A stretch of DNA of 64,000 nucleotides from PALSA-612 sp963711315 (GTDB lineage: Bacteria; Actinomycetota; Thermoleophilia; Gaiellales; Gaiellaceae): the NCBI GenBank assembly GCA_963711315.1, contig CAVQDQ010000004.1, positions 124,001 to 188,000 on the forward strand, written 5' to 3'. Numbering within the stretch: position 1 is the first letter of the stretch; each line of letters starts with the position of its first letter. Position numbers and translations under genes: made by a program. Below are positions 1 through 9,268 of this stretch, piece after piece. The notes beneath the pieces were generated by a model. The model did no database searches and had not been told where the DNA came from. It saw only the letters and a list, made by a program, of their open reading frames with translations.

Positions 1-2012
1 TCGAGGTAGGCCACAGCTGGAGCTGGATCTCCTTGAACCAGGCGGACGTGTCCGCGGGTGTAGCTCACCATTCCCCTGGAGTGATCGCCGCCCAGGCGTT
101 CGGCTTCTTCAAGAAGCTCCTCTACACGATCGTCCTCTCCTATCTCGCGTCGGCGCGCGAGCTCGAGCGCAGACGCGGAGATCGCGTCGGGGTCTTTGAG
201 TTTCCGTGCGAGATCAAGCGCCGATTCGCTAAGGGTTAGCCCTGCCGACGTGTCGCCAAGACTGTCCGCGACGATGATGTTCCAGTAGAGCGCTCTCCAC
301 CGCAATTCATCTTGCACCGGCTGCGGAAGCTCGAGGGCGCCCTCCAGCCAGCGCCTGCCCTCCAACTGATGATTCCGGAACTCCCAATAGCGGCCGAGTG
401 AACCCGAGATCGCTAGCGCGCGCCGCGCGTCACCCGCGTCGACTGCGAAGGTCAGTGCGGCGGATATGTTCGCGTGCTCCACGCTCAAACGGTCGAGGGA
501 CTCCAACTGCCGTTCTCCCCGAAGCTCACCGGACGCCTTTAGTGCAAGAGCCTCCACCCATGCTGCGTGCTCCTCTCGTACTTCAACGGCCCGTTCAACC
601 GTCTCGAGCTGCTCACCTGCGTACTCCCGGATCGTCTCCAGCATCCAGTAGCGCTCGTCCGTGAAGCGGACGAGGCTCTTCTCGACCAGCGACTGGAGCG
701 TGTCGAGGTCGGCGTCACACACTTTCTCCGCCGCCTCCAGCGTGCAGCCGCCGGCGAACACCGAGAGACGCGCGAAGAGCTGCTGTTCTTCGGGGGATAG
801 CAACTCGTGGGACCATTCGATCGTGGCCCGCAAGGTCTGCTGACGGGGATCTGCGTCGCGGCCGCCCTTCAAGAAGTCGAGCCGTTGGGAGAGCCGCTCG
901 AGGATCTGGGCAGGGGAGAGCGCCTTCGTCCTCGCCGCGGCGAGCTCGACTGCGAGGGGCATGTCGTCCAGGCGTCGACAGAGCTCGGCAATCGTCTCGT
1001 CGGCATCCAGCTGCGAGCGAGCGCAGAAGAGCTCCACCGCTTCCGACTCGGCCAGCGGCGGCACCGAGTACTCGACTTCGCCTTGAACGCGCAGCAGCTC
1101 GCGACTTGTGACGAGCAGAGTCAGGTTCGGACAAGCCGCGAGAAGCTCCGAGAGATCGGGTGCCGCCTCGATCACCTGCTCGAGGTTGTCGAGCAGGAGC
1201 AGCTGCTCTCGCTCTCCGATGTGCTCGGCCAGGCCGTCCTTGGCACCGAGGGTCTGGGCGATCGTCTCGGTCACGAGCGTGGGATCGCGGAGCGAGGCGA
1301 GGCCGACCCAGAAGACGCCGGCCTTGTACTCAGGTACGAGCTCGGACGCAGCTTCGATCGCCAACCGTGTCTTGCCGGTGCCACCCGGACCTGTCAGCGT
1401 CACGAGGCGCGCACCCTTTTCGAATGGAGACAACACCTCCAGCAACTCGCAATCACGGCCGACGAACGAGCTCGCAGGCCGGGGGAGGTTGGTGTTCGAG
1501 ATCGTTTTCAGCGGCGGGAAGGAGGCGGTCCCGAGCTGGTAGATGGGCACCGCCTCGGCGATGTCCTTGAGCCGATGCTCGCCGAGGTCAGTAATGTCAC
1601 CGTCGACGAGCGTCCGTGTCTCCCGGGAGAGCACGACCTGGCCGCCGTGTCCCGCCGCTGCCACCCTGGCCGCGAAGTGGACGTCGTCGCCGATGTAACC
1701 CTCGGAGGTGACGAGCGGCGCGCCGGTGTGTAGGCCGATCCGCACCTGTATCGGCCCAGAGGCCAGTGCCTCGGTCATCGCCTCCGCCGCGGTGAGGGCT
1801 CCCGGAGCCGTGGGGAAGGCGAAGAAGAACGCGTCGCCTTGCGTGTCCACCTCCACGCCACCCTCGGCGGCGCACGCCTCGCGGATCAGACTGCGGTGCC
1901 CAGCGAGCGCCGCAGCATACGCGTCGACGCCGAACTCGTGCAGAAGCTTCGTCGAGCCCTCGACGTCCGTGAAGAGGAACGTGACGGTGCCGGTGGGCAG
2001 ATCTGCGCGCAC
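1..2012 (-). CDS. Adenylate/guanylate cyclase-ATPase-TPR regulator (3' end outside window)
   Basis: Probable class III nucleotide cyclase fused to an AAA/NB-ARC-like ATPase and a helical repeat region. The frame stays open to base 1, so the C-terminus is missing. The GTG start at 2012 opens MRADLPTGTVTFLFTDVEGS, the usual N-terminus of this family. Cyclase motifs FTDVEGST (about 15-22), QGDAFFFAF (about 58-66) and FAARVAA carry the metal-binding Asp pair and look complete. A Walker A motif, GPGGTGKT, is near residue 206, followed by a LLLLDNLEQV Walker B. The region from about residue 450 is Ala/Leu-rich helical, like TPR repeats of SARP/LuxR-type ATPases. No C-terminal DNA-binding domain can be seen because of truncation. 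It lies back to back with the epimerase gene, only 22 bp apart. Architecture confident; substrate (ATP or GTP) not determined. Confidence 0.85.
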   Translation of the reverse strand, partial: MRADLPTGTVTFLFTDVEGSTKLLHEFGVDAYAAALAGHRSLIREACAAEGGVEVDTQGDAFFFAFPTAPGALTAAEAMTEALASGPIQVRIGLHTGAPLVTSEGYIGDDVHFAARVAAAGHGGQVVLSRETRTLVDGDITDLGEHRLKDIAEAVPIYQLGTASFPPLKTISNTNLPRPASSFVGRDCELLEVLSPFEKGARLVTLTGPGGTGKTRLAIEAASELVPEYKAGVFWVGLASLRDPTLVTETIAQTLGAKDGLAEHIGEREQLLLLDNLEQVIEAAPDLSELLAACPNLTLLVTSRELLRVQGEVEYSVPPLAESEAVELFCARSQLDADETIAELCRRLDDMPLAVELAAARTKALSPAQILERLSQRLDFLKGGRDADPRQQTLRATIEWSHELLSPEEQQLFARLSVFAGGCTLEAAEKVCDADLDTLQSLVEKSLVRFTDERYWMLETIREYAGEQLETVERAVEVREEHAAWVEALALKASGELRGERQLESLDRLSVEHANISAALTFAVDAGDARRALAISGSLGRYWEFRNHQLEGRRWLEGALELPQPVQDELRWRALYWNIIVADSLGDTSAGLTLSESALDLARKLKDPDAISASALELARRREIGEDDRVEELLEEAERLGGDHSRGMVSYTRGHVRLVQGDPAPAVAYL

Positions 2013-2034
2013 TCCAGTGGGAGATGATCGCCGA

Positions 2035-2931
2035 ATGCGCGCGTACGTCACGGGGGCAAGCGGGTTCATCGGCGCCCACGTGGCTCGGGAGCTGCGCGAG
2101 CGAGGCGGCGAGGTCCGCGACGAGTGGATCGACCTGGGAGACCGCGAGCGGCTGCGATCGGCGATCGAGGGGTGCGACGCAGTGTTCCATCTGGCTGCGC
2201 TCTACAGCTACGAAGCCCCCGCGGAAGAGCACGAGCGGGTGAACGTCGAAGGCACCCGAACGATCGTCGAGCTCTGCCGCGAGCTCGGCGTTCGGCGCCT
2301 CGTCCACACGAGCACGTGCGGGACGTGCGGCCCGGTTCCAGGTCGCCCGGCGACCGAAGCCGACGAGCCCCCGAGCTACGAGCTCGAGGTGCCGTACAAG
2401 CGCACGAAGCTCGCAGCCGAGCGGCTCGTGCTGACCGCAGCCCTAGACGGCGTGGACGCGGTCGTCGTCAATCCCACAACGCCCGTCGGAGACGGCGATC
2501 GGAGTCCGACGCCGACCGGGAAGATGATCGCCGGCGTTGTCTCAGGCCGCTACCGCGCCTACGTCGACACCGGCATCAACGTGGTGGACGTACGTGACGT
2601 CGCACGCGGCCACATACTCGCGTGGGAGCGGGGACGCCGGGGCGAGCGCTACCTCCTGGGCGGTGTCGACCTGTCCCTCGCCGACGTCTTCGCCGTTGTC
2701 GCGGAGCTGTCAGGGCGAGAGCGGCCGAAGCTGCGCATTCCCTACGCCGGCGCTCGCGCGCTCGCGGCAGCCGGCCTCGCCAATGCAGAAGAGGTGCTGC
2801 TCGCGCGGCTGCCGATGTTCTTCTCGTGGGCGAAGGCGGCGCGAGAGCTCGGCTACGAACCGGGCCCCGTATGGCCGGCGCTGCGGAGAGCGGTCGACGA
2901 CGCGCTCAGCGTCGGTGGCCGAGCCAGCTGA
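2035..2931 (+). CDS. NAD-dependent epimerase, HpnA/dihydroflavonol-reductase-like
   Basis: A 298-residue extended short-chain dehydrogenase. The nucleotide-binding motif TGASGFIGAH is at residues 6-15 and the catalytic YKRTK (YxxxK) near 122. NPTTPVGDGDRSPTPTGK resembles the hopanoid-associated sugar epimerase HpnA, which acts on ribosyl/adenosyl hopane intermediates, but no hopanoid genes are nearby, so the substrate is open. The start was chosen at ATG 2035, where GGGAG lies about 11 bases upstream and the Rossmann motif falls at the proper N-terminal distance; longer frames upstream are antisense to the cyclase gene. The 3' end overlaps a small convergent membrane-protein gene by 26 bp. 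Confidence 0.8.
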   Translation: MRAYVTGASGFIGAHVARELRERGGEVRDEWIDLGDRERLRSAIEGCDAVFHLAALYSYEAPAEEHERVNVEGTRTIVELCRELGVRRLVHTSTCGTCGPVPGRPATEADEPPSYELEVPYKRTKLAAERLVLTAALDGVDAVVVNPTTPVGDGDRSPTPTGKMIAGVVSGRYRAYVDTGINVVDVRDVARGHILAWERGRRGERYLLGGVDLSLADVFAVVAELSGRERPKLRIPYAGARALAAAGLANAEEVLLARLPMFFSWAKAARELGYEPGPVWPALRRAVDDALSVGGRAS

Positions 2932-3046
2932 TGAACTGGCCGAGCGCGATGACGCCGATGAAGATGAGCCCGACGACGAGCATCGAGAGCACGATGTTCT
3001 TGCCCTCTTCGGCGACGTCGGCGAGCAACGTGGCGAACTCGAGCAT
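2906..3046 (-). CDS. Small membrane protein, 46 aa
   Basis: Short frame beginning MLEFATLLADVAEEGKNIVL and ending in WLGHRR. It has an acidic amphipathic N-terminus, one hydrophobic segment (about residues 20-41, rich in Val/Leu/Ile/Phe) and a basic C-terminal tail, giving an expected N-out/C-in single-pass topology. It sits 12 bp downstream of the hypothetical gene that follows hemL, on the same strand, so it may be the last member of the hemB-hemL transcript. No family recognised and no function assigned. Its 3' end overlaps the convergent epimerase coding region by 26 bp. Support is the composition and clean start/stop in an otherwise unassigned gap. Confidence 0.55.
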   Translation of the reverse strand: MLEFATLLADVAEEGKNIVLSMLVVGLIFIGVIALGQFISWLGHRR

Positions 3047-3058
3047 CGCGCCGGGACT

Positions 3059-3586
3059 CTAACCCACGCGGCGGCGATGTGCCGCCAGCGCGTTTTCGAC
3101 GGCCTCGTCGCCCACTTCGTTGCGAGCGAGGGAGAGCAGCGGCTCGGAGTCACCGTCCAGCCGCAGCGCGTCGCGCGCGGCCTCCAGACCGTTGGCTCCG
3201 GCCAGCGCGGCCGTCGCAGCCCAGGCGGCGCCGTCGCCGTTCCCGCCTTCGGCCCGCAGCTGGGCGCAGACCGAGATCAGCGCAGCCAGGTCGGCTACCG
3301 CGCCGACGTCGTGTAGCTCGGCGACGCGCACGAGACCGTGGGCGTAGAGGTAGTCGCCGAGCAGCAACGCGTCCTCCGGCGCGGGCGGCGCGAACAGTCG
3401 TGGCCGACCGTAGTGCAGGAGGTAGCCCTCGTAGATCGTCTCCACGCCGAGCGCGCGTCGTTCCGCTCCGAGCGGCGAGAAAATAGGCTCGAGCTCTCGC
3501 TCCGCCTCCGGCCGCAGCGCCGCGGCCCAGAGCGGGCTCTCGCGTCGGGCGCCGTTTGCGACGTCGTCCCAGAGCGTGGAGCTCAC
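3059..3586 (-). CDS. Hypothetical protein downstream of hemL, 175 aa
   Basis: An Ala/Leu/Glu-rich, mostly helical soluble protein with no signal peptide or membrane segment. Recognisable stretches are SSTLWDDVANGARRESPLW at the start, HYGRPRLFAPP near the middle, and LLGDYLYAHGLVRVAELHD, which recalls helical proteins of isoprenoid or haem-biosynthesis operons but matches no family I can name with confidence. Its ATG overlaps the hemL stop (3583-3586), implying translational coupling and a role tied to tetrapyrrole synthesis. That link rests on position only. Confidence 0.75.
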   Translation of the reverse strand: MSSTLWDDVANGARRESPLWAAALRPEAERELEPIFSPLGAERRALGVETIYEGYLLHYGRPRLFAPPAPEDALLLGDYLYAHGLVRVAELHDVGAVADLAALISVCAQLRAEGGNGDGAAWAATAALAGANGLEAARDALRLDGDSEPLLSLARNEVGDEAVENALAAHRRRVG

Positions 3587-4835
3587 AGCGAGAAGAACCG
3601 CCCGGCCGCCTCGATCGTTCGGTCGACCTCGTCAGCGCCGTGCGCAAGCGAGATGAACATCGCCTCGTACTGAGACGGCGCGATGTAGATGCCGTCGGCC
3701 AGGAGGCTGCGGAAGAGCGCGCCGTACCGCTCGGCATCGCACGCCTGCGCCTCGTCGAAATTCCTCACAGCGCCGTCGGTCACAAAGAGCGTCAGCATCG
3801 AGCCGACGCGCTGCACGCGACCGAAGGGCGCGAGCCCCGCCTCCAGCCGCGCGGCTCGCCACTCGAGCTCGTCGTACAGGTCGGTGCTGCGGAGGCGTCG
3901 CAACACAGACAGGCCTGCGGCCGTCGCGAGCGGATTCCCCGACAACGTTCCTGCCTGGTAGACGTCGCCGGCCGGGGCCAGCTGCTCCATCAGCTCGGCG
4001 CGGCCGCCGAAGGCGCCCAGCGGCAGACCGCCGCCGATGATCTTGCCCAGTACGGTCAGGTCGGGCAGCACGCCGTAGCGTTCCTGCGCGCCGCCGCGTC
4101 CCACGCGAAAGCCCGTGATCACCTCGTCGAAGACGAGCAGCGCGCCGGACGCGTCGCATAGCGTGCGCAGCGCCTCGAGGAAGCCGGGCTGGGGCGGAAC
4201 GACGCCCATGTTCCCGGCGACGGGCTCCACGAGCACGCAGGCGAGGCCCTCGCCGAAGCGCAAGAAGGCCTCCGCCGCAGATTCGACGTCGTTGTAGGGG
4301 CAGACGATCGTGTCGGCCGCAGTCGCTGCGGGCACGCCTGGGGTGGACGGGATACCAAGCGTCGCGACACCCGAGCCAGCGGCGGCGAGCAGCGCGTCGG
4401 CATGGCCGTGGTAGCAGCCTGCGAACTTCAGCACGCGGTCGCGGCGAGTGGCGGCACGGGCCAGCCGAACGGCGCTCATCGCGGCCTCGGTGCCCGAGGA
4501 GACGAGCCGTACCTGCTCGATGGAGGGCACAGCCGCCGCGATCTCCACGGCCAGCTCCACCTCCGCCTCGGTCGGCGCCCCGAACGTCGTCCCGTCTCCG
4601 GCGGCCTCGACCACTGCGGCCACCGTTTCGGCATCGGCGTGCCCGAAGATCAGCGGCCCCCAGGACATGACCCAGTCCACGTAGTGATTGCCATCCACAT
4701 CCTCGATGTACGCGCCGTCGCCGCGTCGCATGAAGACAGGCTCGTCGAGACCGACCGCGCGCATCGCGCGGACGGGCGAGTTCACGCCGCCGGGAATGAC
4801 CGCCCTCGCGCGCCGCCAGAGCTCCGACTGCGTCC

Positions 4836-4845
<10 letters not shown>
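3583..4845 (-). CDS. hemL: Glutamate-1-semialdehyde 2,1-aminomutase
   Basis: Converts glutamate-1-semialdehyde to 5-aminolevulinate, the last step of the C5 route to tetrapyrroles; cytoplasmic and PLP-dependent. The 420-residue length is normal. Motifs seen: PGGVNSPVRAM at the N-terminus, SSGTEAAMSAVRLARA, the substrate/PLP region FAGCYHGHAD, the LVFDEVITGFR Asp, and the PLP lysine in VLGKIIGGGLPLGAFGG. The ATG lies inside the 3' end of hemB (10-bp overlap), and the stop overlaps the downstream hypothetical gene. Use of hemL implies a GluTR (hemA) elsewhere in the genome. Confidence 0.97.
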
Positions 4846-5795
<950 letters not shown>

Positions 5796-5834
5796 GGGGA
5801 AAGACTACGGCCTGTGGCTGCTACGTTGCGGTCG

Positions 5835-6611
5835 ATGGCCTCGCCCCGCGCCTACTCCGGGCCGCTGCGCGAGCGTGGCACGAATCGGCGCCGGAGGCGG
5901 ACGGCGAGGCGCTGGAGAATCGTCGCACTACTCGTCGTCACCGCGCTCGTCGTCACCGTGCTGCTCGCCGCCTTCAGCGAGGGACCACCCTCGTTCCAGG
6001 CGTCGTTGCCCCAGGACTCGGCTCTACTCGAGACCGGACGGCCGCTGCCGCAGGTGATCGCATTCCAGGAGGACATCCGCATTCAGCTACCGGTCTCGCA
6101 GCAGTCAGTCACTGCCCTCGGCTACCACGGTGCCAGCGGCAACGCGTTGCCGCTCGAGCCCGTCGGCCGGCAGGCGAACGAGGGGATCTTCGCCCGCATA
6201 CTTCACCGGCTCACCGGAGACGACGCGAGCGGCGTCACCTACTACCAGCTGAGCGGCGGCTCGGGGCCGCAAACGGGTGCGCTCGACGTAGGCGCGCCCG
6301 CAAGCACCGCCGTCTATGCGCCGGTGAGCGGCACTGTCGTCAGCATCCAGGACCTCGTGCTCGACGGCAAGCGCTACGGCCACCGCATCGACATCGTGCC
6401 GAACGAGGCGCCGTCCGTCGTTGTCTCCATAAGCCGGCTGCGCGCCGACCCTGCGCTCACGGTCGGCTCTCCGGTCACCTCCGGAACGTCGAAGATCGGC
6501 AAGGTGATCGATCTCTCGAAGGCCGAGGAGCAAGCGCTCGCCGAAGTCACGAACGACCCGGGTAATCACATCACGATCGAAGTGCGGCCGGCCGCGAACC
6601 TCGGCCCTTGA
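5835..6611 (+). CDS. Membrane-anchored degenerate M23/LytM-domain protein
   Basis: A 258-residue protein (from ATG 5835) with an Arg-rich cytoplasmic N-terminus and one membrane segment (about 31-50), followed by an extracytoplasmic LytM-like beta domain (about 130-255). The hallmarks VYAPVSGTVVSI and VGSPVTSGTSKIGKV match the lysostaphin-type fold, but the zinc ligands are gone: the HxxxD position reads QTGALD and the HxH position reads HITIE. It is therefore probably a scaffold or regulator of cell-wall hydrolysis (compare EnvC/NlpD-type degenerate LytM proteins) rather than an enzyme. Its stop overlaps the TTG start of the next gene (TTGA). An ATG at 5814 is a possible longer start. Confidence 0.7.
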   Translation: MASPRAYSGPLRERGTNRRRRRTARRWRIVALLVVTALVVTVLLAAFSEGPPSFQASLPQDSALLETGRPLPQVIAFQEDIRIQLPVSQQSVTALGYHGASGNALPLEPVGRQANEGIFARILHRLTGDDASGVTYYQLSGGSGPQTGALDVGAPASTAVYAPVSGTVVSIQDLVLDGKRYGHRIDIVPNEAPSVVVSISRLRADPALTVGSPVTSGTSKIGKVIDLSKAEEQALAEVTNDPGNHITIEVRPAANLGP

Positions 6612-7390
6612 GGATCGTCTTCGTCGCCGACGTCTTCGGCCCACCGGGCCGGGAGGCGGTCGAGTCGCGCCTTCCCGGTCTTCGCGAGGAGCTCGGAGCA
6701 GCGTTTGCCGTCGTCAACGGCGAGAACGCGGCCGATGGGCGTGGTATCACTCCCCGCCTGGCCGACCGCCTGCTTGCCGCGAGCGCCGACGTCGTGACGC
6801 TCGGCAACCACACGTGGGCGCGCGACGGCATGGGCCCGTATCTCGCCAAGTCAGAGCGCGTGATACGCCCGGCGAACTTCGCCTCGGGCACGCCCGGACG
6901 CGGCCTGGCCGTGATCGAGGCGGCCGACGGCACGCCGGTTGCCGTCTGCAACGTCCTCGGACAGCTCTTCCTCGAGGTCTCGGTGAGCCCGTTCGAGGTG
7001 CTGGAGGGGCTTGTCGAGGAGGCCCGTAGCCGGGCTCCCATCGTCCTCGTCGACTTCCACGCCGAGGCGACGAGCGAGAAGATCGCGGTCGCGCGCCTGC
7101 TGGACGGCCGTGTAACCGCGGTCATCGGCACCCACACGCACGTTCAGACCGCGGACGCGCGCATCCAGCCCGGTGGCACGGCGGCGATCACCGATGCCGG
7201 TATGACAGGCCCGCACGACTCCGTGATCGGCGTCGAAGCCGACCTCGCCATCCAGCGCATGCGCACCGGCATTCCCGTGCGCTTCAGGCCGGCGACCGGC
7301 GGCGTGCGACTGGAGGGTGTCGTGCTCGACTGCGACCCGGCTACGGGCCGCGCCACGGCCATCGAGCCGTTGCGAGTCGACGTCAGCTAG
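6608..7390 (+). CDS. YmdB-type metallophosphoesterase
   Basis: Member of the YmdB/DR1281 family (2',3'-cyclic-nucleotide phosphodiesterase fold), 260 residues, cytoplasmic dinuclear-metal enzyme. It starts RIVFVADVFGPPGREAVESR; NGENAADGRGI, TLGNHTW, DFHAEATSEK, GTHTHVQTADARI and GMTGPHDSVIG supply the Asp/Asn/His metal ligands. The start is TTG 6608 inside the stop of the upstream LytM gene (4-base overlap), so the pair is probably translated in a coupled way. In Bacillus the homologue affects biofilm and motility decisions; whether that applies here is unknown. Confidence 0.88.
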   Translation: MRIVFVADVFGPPGREAVESRLPGLREELGAAFAVVNGENAADGRGITPRLADRLLAASADVVTLGNHTWARDGMGPYLAKSERVIRPANFASGTPGRGLAVIEAADGTPVAVCNVLGQLFLEVSVSPFEVLEGLVEEARSRAPIVLVDFHAEATSEKIAVARLLDGRVTAVIGTHTHVQTADARIQPGGTAAITDAGMTGPHDSVIGVEADLAIQRMRTGIPVRFRPATGGVRLEGVVLDCDPATGRATAIEPLRVDVS

Positions 7391-7452
7391 CGCGTGAGCC
7401 CGAGGCAGTATGGGCAGATCGCGCCCTTGCGGCATGTGCAGTTGGCCTTCAT
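7387..7452 (-). CDS. Possible Cys-rich micro-ORF, 21 aa
   Basis: A very short frame (MKANCTCRKGAICPYCLGLT then R) with CxC and CxxC pairs resembling half of a zinc ribbon. The same frame is open upstream for at least 18 more codons back to the regulator gene, without an ATG, GTG or TTG. It could be the tail of a decayed zinc-ribbon protein, a real micro-protein, or chance in GC-rich DNA. No clear ribosome site precedes ATG 7452. It is convergent with, and touches, the stop of the YmdB-like gene. Confidence 0.2.
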   Translation of the reverse strand: MKANCTCRKGAICPYCLGLTR

Positions 7453-7511
7453 GTGACGAAGCGTGCGCTCCGTGGCGGTGACACCGCGGCGAAGATCTGG
7501 AGACGAGGAGG

Positions 7512-8207
7512 TTATTTCGGCTCTGGCTCGAGCTTGTAGCCGACGCCGTAGCGCGTCTGGATGAACGTATGGCGTGATGCGCGGCGGTCGACCTTCTCGC
7601 GCAGCCGGCGCACGAAGACGTCGACGGTGCGGTCGCGGTGGCCTTGCCGCCTGCCCCAGAGCCGCTGCAGCAGCTCGTCGCGCGAGACGACGCGACCCTG
7701 CTCGAGCGCCAGCGCGTAGAGCAGCCTGAACTCGGTGGGCGTCAGCTCAGCGCTCTCTCCGTCGACGAATGCCTGCACCTCGTCCGGGTCGATGCGCAGC
7801 TCTTCGATGTCGATAGGCTCACCACGCATCTGCTCCTGTGGACGAGCACGCCGTCTCGCCTGGGCCTGGACACGGGCGACGAGCTCCTTCATCGAGAACG
7901 GCTTTACGAGATAGTCGTCGGCGCCGATCTCGAGCGCGTGCACGCGGTCGTGCTCCGCGCCGCGCGCGCTGACGACGATGATCGGCGTACCGATGCCCTC
8001 GGAGCGGACCGTCTCGATGAGGTCCCACCCATCGCGGCGGGGCAGCATCAGGTCGAGCACGCAGACGTCAGGGTGCTCGAAACGAAGCCGCGCCAGGCCT
8101 TGCTCGCCGCTCGAGGCGGCGGACGTGTCGAACCCCGCGGCCTCGAGATGCTGCACCATCCCACGTGCGATGATCTCGTCGTCCTCGACGATCAGGATCT
8201 TCGGCAT
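7512..8207 (-). CDS. OmpR/PhoP-family response regulator (copy 1)
   Basis: 231-residue two-domain regulator: receiver (about 1-118; acidic DD near 9-10, phospho-Asp in VLDLMLPRRDGW, Lys in LVKPFS) and winged-helix DNA-binding domain ending HTFIQTRYGVGYKLE. It diverges from a PAS-containing kinase gene followed by DUF47 and Pit phosphate genes, and a triple 11-nt PHO-box repeat lies 38 bp upstream reading toward it. It is therefore inferred to be the phosphate regulator (PhoP/RegX3 type) and probably autoregulated. A collinear paralogue of the same length lies at 10901-11596. Confidence 0.88.
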   Translation of the reverse strand: MPKILIVEDDEIIARGMVQHLEAAGFDTSAASSGEQGLARLRFEHPDVCVLDLMLPRRDGWDLIETVRSEGIGTPIIVVSARGAEHDRVHALEIGADDYLVKPFSMKELVARVQAQARRRARPQEQMRGEPIDIEELRIDPDEVQAFVDGESAELTPTEFRLLYALALEQGRVVSRDELLQRLWGRRQGHRDRTVDVFVRRLREKVDRRASRHTFIQTRYGVGYKLEPEPK

Positions 8208-8244
8208 CGCGTGCCTACGATAGTCGGGTGGACGGAGCCAGACT

Positions 8245-8277
8245 GGTGAACGGCCGGTGAACAGGTGGTGAAGAAGC
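8245..8277 (-). promoter_or_regulatory. PHO-box triple repeat between regulator 1 and kinase
   Basis: Three direct 11-nt units read on the minus strand as TTCACC at constant phase (plus strand GGTGAACGGCC, GGTGAACAGGT, GGTGAAGAAGC at 8245, 8256 and 8267). This is the repeat and period of the actinobacterial PHO box (GTTCACC units). It points toward the response-regulator gene and its last unit overlaps the kinase start codons, so a bound regulator would also cover kinase translation or transcription initiation. Confidence 0.7.
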
Positions 8278-9251
8278 TCTTCAGTCGCCGCGTGCGGAAG
8301 CCGCCGGACGGAACGGCGGATCTCCAGCTTGCAGCCGAGCGCGGGCGGGCGCTCGTCGAGGAGAGCCGCGAGATCGTGGTCGTGCTCGATGCCGAGCGGC
8401 GCGTGCTGGGCGCGAGCCGCAGAGCACGGGAGGCCCTGGAGGGAGTCGTCGAAGGAGCCGCGTTTCCAGTAGAGCTCGAGACTGCCGCCGGACGCGTGCC
8501 GCTCGAGGTTTCCTACGACGTAGACGGCCGCGTTGAGACGCTCATCTATCTGAGCAACCCGGGCGATCTCGCGGCCTATCAGGAGTTGAGGGCCGGATTC
8601 ACCGCCGCCGTGTCACACGAGCTGCGAACTCCGTTGGCCCGCCTGCTCGCGCTCCTGGAGACAGCGTTGCTTCCCGGAGCGGACCAGTCGGAGCTGATCG
8701 ACCAGGCGCGCGCGGAGGTCGACCGGATCCGGGAGTTGATCGACGACGTGCTCTTCCTCTCCGAGCTCGAGAGTGGCCGCGCTGTCGTGTCCCTCGGCTC
8801 GATTCGCGCACGCTCGGTCATCCAGCAGGTCGTCGATTCGCTCACGCCTCGTGCCGAGCGAGCCGGTGTCCGGCTCGAGGTGGACTGTCCAGCATCGTTC
8901 GAGCTTCCACTTCGACAGCGAATGCTGGGAGTCGTCGTCGAGAACCTCGTAGCGAATGCTGTTCGCTATGCGGGCGAAGGGGCGACGTGCTCGATCAGCT
9001 GCACGAGCGACGGCGGGAGGGGATTGCTGATCGTCTCCGACAACGGGCTCGGAGTGCCCGAGGCGGACCTGCCGCGCATCTTCGAGCGCTTCTACCGAGG
9101 CGACCGGGGCCGCTCGACTCAGGGGACCGGTCTCGGGCTGGCAATTGTCAAGCATGTCGTGGCGGCCGCCGGCGGGACGGTCGACGCGTCGCGGAGCCCG
9201 GGCGGAGGGCTGACGGTGACGTGTTCTATGCCCTCGCGGGCCGCGGTCTGA
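8265..9251 (+). CDS. Soluble PhoR/SenX3-like sensor histidine kinase
   Basis: 328 residues: a short basic N-terminus, a PAS-like sensor (about 25-100), HisKA with the phospho-acceptor His in SHELRTPLARLL (about 122), and an HATPase domain with N box ENLVANAVRY, G1 SDNGLG, F box IFERFYRG and G2 GTGLGLAIVKH. No membrane-spanning segment is visible, unlike SenX3/PhoR, so signal input is probably cytoplasmic or via partner proteins. Starts at GTG 8265 or GTG 8268 (tandem GTGs). Heads an operon with DUF47 and Pit genes. Confidence 0.88.
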   Translation: MVKKLFSRRVRKPPDGTADLQLAAERGRALVEESREIVVVLDAERRVLGASRRAREALEGVVEGAAFPVELETAAGRVPLEVSYDVDGRVETLIYLSNPGDLAAYQELRAGFTAAVSHELRTPLARLLALLETALLPGADQSELIDQARAEVDRIRELIDDVLFLSELESGRAVVSLGSIRARSVIQQVVDSLTPRAERAGVRLEVDCPASFELPLRQRMLGVVVENLVANAVRYAGEGATCSISCTSDGGRGLLIVSDNGLGVPEADLPRIFERFYRGDRGRSTQGTGLGLAIVKHVVAAAGGTVDASRSPGGGLTVTCSMPSRAAV

Positions 9252-9268
9252 TATACGGCGCGAGCGCC

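Noticed and set aside
1708..2034. Rightward open frame ahead of the epimerase
   Set aside because: It is antisense to the cyclase domain and has no family similarity; the epimerase starts at 2035.
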